From: an uncultured Sutterella sp.
GTDB lineage: Bacteria > Pseudomonadota > Gammaproteobacteria > Burkholderiales > Burkholderiaceae_F
DNA: 13,933 nucleotides
Direction: 5' to 3'
Assembly: GCA_905212345.1 (NCBI GenBank)
Contig: CAJMEC010000047.1
Span: 1 to 13,933, forward strand
Positions 1 through 5,510 of this stretch are shown piece after piece (the first letter of the stretch is position 1; each line of letters starts with the position of its first letter). The position numbers and the translations under genes are program-made. The notes beneath the pieces were generated by a model. The model made no database searches and had not been told where the DNA came from. It worked only from the letters and a program-made list of their open reading frames with translations.

Positions 1-966
1 CTGCCAATTAATCAGATTAGAAACAAAGGCGTCAGCCTTGGCAGCCGGAATCAAAATAGAACCCTGGTGCGCGGCAACGACCACCGGTCGGTTAAAGCTC
101 GGATTCAGTAGTCTGAATTCCTGTAAATCTGTTTCGGCTAATTGAGCGGCCGTTTCCAAATCAAGATCCCGATTTTTATTGACACGCACAAAGTATGGTT
201 CATTGGCGATGGCGGGTAACTTTAACCCATACCGCTCGGGTTCTTGGATAAGTTTTTTAATGGCTAGGAGCTTGGGCACGTAGCGAGAGGTTTCGGCCGG
301 AAGAGGCAAACTCATAAAATCGGTGGGTTTGCCTTTGGCTTTGTTGGCGGCAACGGCTCGGCGGATATAACCTTCGCCGCAATTGTAAGCGGCGAGGGCC
401 AAGTGCCAATCTTCAAATTGATTGTGAAGGTATTGCAGGTAGTCAAGTGCCGCGCGTGTACTTTCAACAATATCGAGTCTGTCGTCTCGCCAGCTCGATT
501 GTCTTAAATCAAAAATATCGCCCGTTGAAGGAAGAAATTGCCAAAGTCCAGCCGCTTTGGAGCGTGAAAGCGCTTCGGGTTGAAACGCACTTTCTACAAA
601 TGGCAAAAGAGCCAGCTCTGTCGGCATCGCCCTTTTCTGAGTTTCCGAGACAATAAAATACAAATACATCCGGGCGCGGAAAGCCATTTGCTCGGTATAG
701 GGGAGCGCTTTGGTATAGCGCTCAAGCTCTTTATTGACAACCGCCTCGGGCAAGTCTGACAAACCAAAGCCGCGGCGGATGGTTACCCAAATGGTGTCAT
801 CGGGATTGACTCTTGTACGTTGTGCCTCACGTAATTCAACAGAACGTACAAATTCGTCGTTTTCAATAGTAATGTCACCCAGCAAATCCACAAAATCGGA
901 AGCCGCGGCGCTCAGAGAACATCCGAGCCCCGTTATGATTACGGCCAGGTGCTTGAAAGCGATCAA
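1..966 (-). CDS. mltD: Membrane-bound lytic murein transglycosylase D-like protein, 3' end outside window
   Basis: Cleaves the glycan strands of peptidoglycan in the periplasm, forming 1,6-anhydro-muropeptides (family knowledge, GH23/SLT). The 322 codons visible contain the SLT signature: catalytic Glu125 in ESAFQPEALS, then AAGLWQF (138-144) and AAYNCGEG (192-199), followed by the MltD-typical stretch KGKPTDFMSLPLP (211-223). The LysM repeats usual in MltD would lie beyond the left edge. No ATG fits upstream. I chose TTG at 966 because TAAGAGG, which overlaps the fnr stop codon, lies 6 bases before it, and because translation from there gives a clean signal peptide: a short basic start, hydrophobic residues 7-18, and cleavage near Ala22-Ala-Ser. 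A Cys at 16 follows GLG, but this is a poor lipobox, so a lipoprotein is less likely. The gene lies 10 bases downstream of fnr and is probably co-transcribed with it. Confidence 0.9.
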   Translation of the reverse strand, partial: MIAFKHLAVIITGLGCSLSAAASDFVDLLGDITIENDEFVRSVELREAQRTRVNPDDTIWVTIRRGFGLSDLPEAVVNKELERYTKALPYTEQMAFRARMYLYFIVSETQKRAMPTELALLPFVESAFQPEALSRSKAAGLWQFLPSTGDIFDLRQSSWRDDRLDIVESTRAALDYLQYLHNQFEDWHLALAAYNCGEGYIRRAVAANKAKGKPTDFMSLPLPAETSRYVPKLLAIKKLIQEPERYGLKLPAIANEPYFVRVNKNRDLDLETAAQLAETDLQEFRLLNPSFNRPVVVAAHQGSILIPAAKADAFVSNLINWQ

Positions 967-976
967 AGAAAACCTC

Positions 977-1735
977 TTACTCTTCTTCTGTCGCTTCAGG
1001 ATTTTGTCCCGAAACGATGGCTCGCAACCCGTCAGCGTCAATGATGTGAACGTGCTTTTGGTTCACTTCAATGAGTTTATCGTGCGAGAAGCGTGACAAA
1101 ACGCGGCTGACCGTTTCCAATTTGAGTCCGAGATAAGAGCCGATTTCGGCACGTGTCATACGGAGCACAAATTCCGTTCGGGAGTAACCGCGGGATTCAA
1201 AACGTTGAGAGAGGTTTAAAAGAAAAGCCGCGAGTCGTTCTTCGGCGTGCATAGATCCCAAAAGGAGCATAAGGCCGTGTTGACGAACGATTTCACGGGA
1301 AAGCACTTTTTGAAAGTGCAGATTGTAATCTTCAATTTCGCTGCAGGCTGCAAGAATTCTTTCGTACGGGATGACACAGACTTCGGTATCTTCCAAAGCG
1401 ATGACATCACACGAATGCACTTCATTGGCGATGCCGTCTAAACCGATCAATTCTCCAGACATGTGGAAATTGGTTACCTGTTCTCTGCCGTCGCTACTCA
1501 TCACTGAACTTTTTAAAAAGCCCAGACGGATAGCGTAAATAGCTTCAAAACGGTCACCGGCCCGAAACAGTGGCTCACCTCTATGAATACGCTTGCGTGA
1601 AGCGATCAGATCTTCCAAGCGGTCAATGTCACGCAACGACAATCCGAGGGGAACACAGCGCTCCCGAAGATTACAGTGAGAACAATTGACCCTGAGAGAG
1701 GGCACGGATGAAAGATTCGGAGACAAAGTCGACAT
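977..1735 (-). CDS. fnr: FNR-type oxygen-responsive transcription regulator (Crp/Fnr family)
   Basis: Cytoplasmic activator/repressor of anaerobic genes that senses oxygen through a 4Fe-4S cluster. The 252-residue protein matches E. coli FNR (250) over its whole length. The four cluster ligands are present: Cys18, Cys21 and Cys27 in the C-x2-C-x5-C pattern, plus Cys120 in DTEVCVIPYE. A cyclic-nucleotide-like beta barrel (about 35-130) is followed by the dimer helix (about 138-160, then AEERLAAF) and a helix-turn-helix with recognition helix LETVSR (206-211). Glu207, Ser210 and Arg211 equal E. coli E209/S212/R213, so the target should be TTGAT-N4-ATCAA. Oddities are Gln152 in place of E. coli Asp154, Arg26 in place of Leu28, and extra cysteines at 109 and 131. 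The start ATG has no good Shine-Dalgarno sequence; an in-frame GTG ten codons upstream is possible. Divergent from hemN and followed by the mltD-like gene. Confidence 0.95.
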   Translation of the reverse strand: MSTLSPNLSSVPSLRVNCSHCNLRERCVPLGLSLRDIDRLEDLIASRKRIHRGEPLFRAGDRFEAIYAIRLGFLKSSVMSSDGREQVTNFHMSGELIGLDGIANEVHSCDVIALEDTEVCVIPYERILAACSEIEDYNLHFQKVLSREIVRQHGLMLLLGSMHAEERLAAFLLNLSQRFESRGYSRTEFVLRMTRAEIGSYLGLKLETVSRVLSRFSHDKLIEVNQKHVHIIDADGLRAIVSGQNPEATEEE

Positions 1736-1861
1736 GAAATGCCAATCAAAAATGTTTTTAACACCCGCAGACAGTGACTGGACAATGGGACGGCCGCTTT
1801 CAGCTTGCGGTAATAATTCCTGTGCACAATGTCAGCAATGTCACTGCTGTCATTTTTACTT

Positions 1862-1875
1862 TTGACTTTCGTCAA
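1862..1875. promoter_or_regulatory. FNR box between fnr and hemN
   Basis: The sequence TTGAC-TTTC-GTCAA is a perfect inverted repeat with the FNR/Anr geometry (two 5-base arms, 4-base spacer), differing from the consensus TTGAT-N4-ATCAA by one symmetrical base per arm. Its centre lies about 75 bases before the hemN ATG, which leaves room for a class II activator site near -41.5, although I cannot fix the -10 element: GATAAC at 1892-1897 and TTTAAC at 1903-1908 are both possible. It lies about 127 bases before the fnr start and could also serve autoregulation. A weaker match, TTAAC-TTAA-ATCAA, lies at 1904-1917. Confidence 0.75.
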
Positions 1876-1942
1876 AATCAGATTGTGAAATGATAACAGA
1901 ACTTTAACTTAAATCAAATTGGTGAACTTTAGGTGTTATCCC

Positions 1943-3337
1943 ATGTTGACTGATCCGAATTTGACTGGCGTTGAATTGCCGTCCATTGAGTTGTTGCAAA
2001 AGTTTGATGTTCCGGCTCCTCGCTACACGTCTTACCCGACCGCAGACCGTTTTAACAAAAACTTTACAGCGGATGATTACGAGGAAGCTTTAACCAATCG
2101 TGAAACGGATAAACCGCTTTCCCTGTACGTTCACATTCCTTTTTGCAATGACATTTGCTTTTATTGCGGCTGCAACAAGCAAGTAACGCGTGATCACAGC
2201 AAAAGTGCCGAGTACTTGGATGTGCTCGACAAAGAAATTGAATTAGTCAAGGGAAAAATCAGCGGCAAGACAACGGTTAGCCAACTTCACTTTGGAGGAG
2301 GCTCGCCCACGTTTCTCAATAATGAGGAGATTGAACGGGTGATGGATTTGATCACCAGTCGTTTCCCGTTGGAACAAGGAGGGGAATTCTCTATTGAGGT
2401 TGATCCCAGAACTTGCCCGCCAGAGAAGGTTCAGACTCTCGCTAAAGTAGGTTTGAACCGTATGAGCTGCGGGGTGCAAGATTTTAATCCGGAGGTGCAA
2501 AAGGCCGTCAATCGCATTCAACCCTTTGAAATGACTCGCGATACGATGCAAGCTGCGCGGGAAGCGGGCTTTCATTCCATCAACATGGATTTGATTTACG
2601 GGTTACCGAAGCAGACGAGAAAAAGTTTTGAAAAAACGCTTGATCAAGTGTTGGAACTTTCGCCGGACCGGATCGCGCTTTATCACTATGCCCACCTGCC
2701 GAACCACTTTCCGCCCCAACGTCGCATCCTGGATGCCGATTTGCCGGGTACGGTTGAAAAAGTTCACATAATGATGGATGCCATCACACGACTGACGCAA
2801 AATGGTTATCGTTACATCGGGATGGACCACTTCGCCAAAGTAACTGATGAATTAGCTATCGCCCAGCAGCAAGGCAAGTTGCAACGTAATTTCCAAGGCT
2901 ATTCAACTCGTCCCGACTGTGACATGGTGGCTTTGGGTGTCTCAGCTATTAGCAATGTACATCATTGCTACGCCTGCAATCCTCGTGAATTGCCGGCATA
3001 TTATGAAGCTATTCGTTCCGGACGTTTAGCGACAAACCGCGGCTATAAATTAAGTGTTGAGGACCAACTTCGACACGCGGTCATTATGACCATCATGTGC
3101 CAATTTAGGATCGTTAAGGCAGAAATTGAAGCTCGCTTTGGGATTAATTTTGATGAAACGTTCGCCTACGAGCTCAGGAAATTACAAAACTATCAAAAGG
3201 TCGGTTTTGTTGAACTAACAACGGATGAAATTGTTGTAAGTCCTAAGGGTAAAATTTTGGTCAGAGCCGTCGCTATGCAATTTGACCGTTATCTACGTGA
3301 GTCCGATCGAGCAGGTGGTTATTCGAAAATTGCTTAA
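1943..3337 (+). CDS. hemN: Oxygen-independent coproporphyrinogen III dehydrogenase (radical SAM)
   Basis: Converts coproporphyrinogen III to protoporphyrinogen IX by two oxidative decarboxylations without oxygen, using S-adenosylmethionine and a 4Fe-4S cluster; a cytoplasmic haem-synthesis step. The radical SAM motif is HIPFCNDICFYCGC, with cluster ligands Cys68, Cys72 and Cys75 and the HemN-type fourth Cys77. GGGSPT, IEVDPR, GVQDFN, DLIYGLPKQT and YIGMDHFA all match E. coli HemN, as does the total length (464 versus 457 residues). The frame is open back to TTG 1919, but I chose ATG 1943: AGGTG lies 7 bases before it and the N-terminus then fits the family. Divergent from fnr, with an FNR box upstream, which predicts anaerobic induction. 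Confidence 0.96.
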   Translation: MLTDPNLTGVELPSIELLQKFDVPAPRYTSYPTADRFNKNFTADDYEEALTNRETDKPLSLYVHIPFCNDICFYCGCNKQVTRDHSKSAEYLDVLDKEIELVKGKISGKTTVSQLHFGGGSPTFLNNEEIERVMDLITSRFPLEQGGEFSIEVDPRTCPPEKVQTLAKVGLNRMSCGVQDFNPEVQKAVNRIQPFEMTRDTMQAAREAGFHSINMDLIYGLPKQTRKSFEKTLDQVLELSPDRIALYHYAHLPNHFPPQRRILDADLPGTVEKVHIMMDAITRLTQNGYRYIGMDHFAKVTDELAIAQQQGKLQRNFQGYSTRPDCDMVALGVSAISNVHHCYACNPRELPAYYEAIRSGRLATNRGYKLSVEDQLRHAVIMTIMCQFRIVKAEIEARFGINFDETFAYELRKLQNYQKVGFVELTTDEIVVSPKGKILVRAVAMQFDRYLRESDRAGGYSKIA

Positions 3338-3645
3338 AACGCACAAAGGCTACTTTTTATCAAAGAGTAGCCAATCCGTTAAAGTGTCTTAATCAACGTG
3401 CGAGAGGTCGAAAGGTTATTAAGCTTTCGCCCCATGATAAATGCCCAGTTAGCCGCTGGGCATTGCCGTTTATATACTGTGCTTCTGTGTCCACGCTGTA
3501 ATTTTTAAGCGCGCTGGAATTGAACAATTTCGCAGAGACGAATTAAGCAAAATTTTCTTTTGTGACAGTTAAGATTTCATCAAAAATATTCTTATAGGTT
3601 TTTTTTATCGATTTCAGTTCAGATGAACTCGGCTGGATAATCTCA
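3338..3645. other. Intergenic region with several hairpins, no gene recognised
   Basis: The gap lies between the convergent ends of hemN and metC. It contains an inverted repeat GGCTACT/AGTAGCC (3348-3354 with 3366-3372), a weaker CGAAAG/CTTTCG pair (3409-3414 with 3424-3429), a strong 9-base-pair hairpin (listed separately) and a short AGTTCA/TGAACT repeat (3616-3621 with 3624-3629). The 3470-3615 part is AT-rich with a run of T around 3600. I see no credible reading frame, tRNA or rRNA. It mainly looks like a termination zone for two converging genes; a small RNA is possible but unsupported. Confidence 0.5.
3440..3464 (-). terminator. Strong hairpin, probable terminator of the metC transcript
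   Basis: AATGCCCAG and CTGGGCATT form a perfect 9-base-pair stem with a 7-base loop. On the minus strand the stem runs out into TTTATC, a weak U tract, so it may end transcription coming from metC. On the plus strand it is followed by GCCGTTTATA, which makes an intrinsic terminator for hemN less convincing, although the stem could still protect the 3' end of that message. Confidence 0.5.
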
Positions 3646-4815
3646 CTAATGAGGTAATTGATTAAAAGCCTGATTTAGATCTTCAATCAGATCATGCGGA
3701 TTTTCTAAGCCAACCGCAAGTCGAACCATTCTCTCAAACGGCATAGGTGTCCTATTCCGAGTTCCATAGCTTTGAATCAGAAGACTTTCGAATCCGCCCC
3801 ACGAGTAACCTCGACCAAAAATTTTGAGAGCATCAATCATAGGGGCAAGTTGATTGGCGTAACGCTCCTTAAATACAACACCGAAAAGTGAAGTTGCTCC
3901 GCTGAAGTCTCGCTTCCAGATCGGGTACGATGGATCAGTAGGCAGTGCAGGCCACAAAACACGTTCAACCTCTGGTCTTTGTAAAAGCCAGTCAATAATT
4001 TGTTTTGTGCTCTGAGCGGCCGCTTTAACACGAACCGCCATGGAGTGAAGCCCTCTGTAAGCCAGATAAATGTCATCGCAACTGGTTGTTTGTCCGGTTT
4101 GCACAAAAGTACGATAGGCTCGGGGCCATGTTTTAGCATTGCAGATGACAACACCCATTGTCAGGTCGGAGTGACCGCCAATGTATTTGGTTGCCGCGTG
4201 AATCACAACGTCAACGCCAACGTCGAGAGGTTTAAAGAAAAGAGGGGTCGCCCAGGTGTTATCAATGACACTTATGACTCCTTTTTCCTGACAGGCTTTG
4301 GCAATGGCGGGCACATCGGGCATTTCAAACGTATGAGAGCCCGGCGTTTCCAGCATAACAAGGGTTGTATTGGCCTTAAAAAGTGAAACAATGTTGGCGC
4401 CGATAGAAGGCGCGAAAAATTCAACCTCTACCCCCATTCGACGCAATATTTCTTCTGCAAACTCTCGAGTTGGGCCATAAATGGTGTCGATTAAAAGCGC
4501 ATGATCGCCGGCCTTTAAAAAGGCAAGAAGTGGAATGGTGCAAGCTGCAAGCCCGGAGGGGAAGGCCCAGGCACCGACGGCTTTTTTACCTTCAAGAGCG
4601 CAAAGCGCTTTGTAGAAAGCATGGTGAGTCGGTGTGCCGTATGTTCCATAAGGAATTTTGTCCTCAATCATGTCCCGTTCGTGCATGGCACGACTCATCA
4701 TGTCTTCGGCAGATTTATGCAACACCGTCGATGCACGAATAACCGGTGGATTAACAAAATCGTAATCATCGGAAATATGCCGACCGGCATGGACCAAAAG
4801 AGTCTCTTCCCGCAT
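3646..4815 (-). CDS. metC: Cystathionine beta-lyase (trans-sulfuration PLP enzyme)
   Basis: Splits cystathionine into homocysteine, pyruvate and ammonia in methionine synthesis; a cytoplasmic fold-type I pyridoxal-phosphate enzyme. At 389 residues it has the usual length. Lys210 in AATKYIGGHSDLTMG is the expected Schiff-base lysine, at the same number as in E. coli MetC. Asp185 in VIDNTWATP should contact the cofactor ring nitrogen, and ETPGS (156-160) and YSWGGFESL (337-345) are family motifs; the last favours MetC over MetB-type enzymes. Tyr56 is kept, but the following motif reads YGTYGTPT, so E. coli Arg58 (cofactor phosphate) is Thr58. AAGGAG lies 8 bases before the ATG. The gene is 27 bases downstream of a small exported-protein gene and probably shares its transcript. 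A related C-S lyase specificity cannot be excluded. Confidence 0.88.
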   Translation of the reverse strand: MREETLLVHAGRHISDDYDFVNPPVIRASTVLHKSAEDMMSRAMHERDMIEDKIPYGTYGTPTHHAFYKALCALEGKKAVGAWAFPSGLAACTIPLLAFLKAGDHALLIDTIYGPTREFAEEILRRMGVEVEFFAPSIGANIVSLFKANTTLVMLETPGSHTFEMPDVPAIAKACQEKGVISVIDNTWATPLFFKPLDVGVDVVIHAATKYIGGHSDLTMGVVICNAKTWPRAYRTFVQTGQTTSCDDIYLAYRGLHSMAVRVKAAAQSTKQIIDWLLQRPEVERVLWPALPTDPSYPIWKRDFSGATSLFGVVFKERYANQLAPMIDALKIFGRGYSWGGFESLLIQSYGTRNRTPMPFERMVRLAVGLENPHDLIEDLNQAFNQLPH

Positions 4816-4842
4816 CAGATAAACTCCTTGTAATAAATCAAC

Positions 4843-5277
4843 TTATCGGCGATCAGTTTCTCGACGATCTGGGCGGTGTTCTTTTTTGGGACGAGGCGGT
4901 TTTTTATCTTTATTGGCTTTGGGAGGACGTTTCTTTTCATCCCGATCCTTGCGCTTTTTGTTTTCGTCCTTGTCGCGCGAAGCTTTTCCATAGCGCTCTT
5001 TTCGCCAATCGCGTCCGGATTTCTCTTCTTTATAGCGCCACTCTAATTCCTTGCGCCATTCGTCGCGCGTGTAGCGTTTGTTGTTTTCACGATCGTAGTA
5101 GTACTTTCCGTCCCAACGGCCATCCTTATCGTGACGTTCCATGAAGTCTTTCATCGCCTTGTCTTTGACACTGGAGAGAAAGTCGCCAAGCGGACTTTTT
5201 TCTTCGGCAAAAGCCTTGGAACCAAGAAAAGCTAAACCTAAAGCGGAAGCTATAAATAATCGTCTACTAACGCTCAT
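4843..5277 (-). CDS. Small exported lysine/arginine-rich protein with Tat-like signal, function unknown
   Basis: I do not recognise this 144-residue protein. Its N-terminus has the features of a twin-arginine signal peptide: SRRLFI (4-9), a modest hydrophobic stretch (8-19), Lys21 just before the cleavage site, and AFA at 22-24 before Glu25. The mature part begins with a helical segment, then an aromatic and charged region with several Trp and Tyr (about 48-96, including GRWDGKYYYDRE). It ends in a low-complexity tail: of residues 101-144, 33 are charged, 22 of them Lys or Arg. Such a tail could bind polyanions, nucleic acid or the cell surface, but this is a guess. AGGAGG lies close upstream of the ATG, so expression may be strong. 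The gene lies 27 bases before metC, in a likely operon, and is divergent from alaS. Confidence 0.8.
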   Translation of the reverse strand: MSVSRRLFIASALGLAFLGSKAFAEEKSPLGDFLSSVKDKAMKDFMERHDKDGRWDGKYYYDRENNKRYTRDEWRKELEWRYKEEKSGRDWRKERYGKASRDKDENKKRKDRDEKKRPPKANKDKKPPRPKKEHRPDRRETDRR

Positions 5278-5510
5278 ATTGACCTCCTTTGGTTAAGTTT
5301 CTCCTTAGTAATATCATAGGCTTGAAATACAAAAAGACTGTTTGAAATTGTTGCCAAAAAGATTATTTCTCTTTTTCTAATGTCCTCACCTAGTGTGAGG
5401 ATTCGGAGATATTGTCCCCAGCTAGTACAAAAATGACTAGAATTAGCAAATTCACTCCTAAGATTTGAAAAAAGCTTGGGAAAACCGTTTTTTATGAAAA
5501 GAGACTGATT
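5278..5510. promoter_or_regulatory. Divergent promoter region of alaS and the small exported-protein gene
   Basis: This 233-base AT-rich gap separates two diverging genes, so it must hold both promoters. On the minus strand TATGAT (5316-5321) is a possible -10 element. For alaS I cannot settle on a hexamer pair; TAGAAT near 5438 is one candidate. An inverted repeat TCCTCAC-ctagt-GTGAGGA occupies 5383-5401. The alaS start has only a modest AAGAGA Shine-Dalgarno. Confidence 0.45.

Noticed and set aside
916..924. Lipoprotein signal at Cys16 of the MltD-like protein
   Set aside because: The residues before the cysteine are GLG, which does not fit a normal lipobox, and a signal peptidase I site follows a few residues later.
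734..1096. Open frame on the plus strand across the mltD/fnr junction
   Set aside because: It is antisense to two well-supported genes, has no recognisable motif, and its composition is that of a shadow frame.
1919..1942. Upstream TTG and GTG starts for hemN
   Set aside because: They would add eight residues not matching the family, while ATG 1943 has AGGTG at 7 bases spacing.
3500..3560. Possible tRNA-like segment (GCGCGCTGGAATTGAAC)
   Set aside because: No acceptor stem, anticodon arm or complete T arm can be assembled around it.
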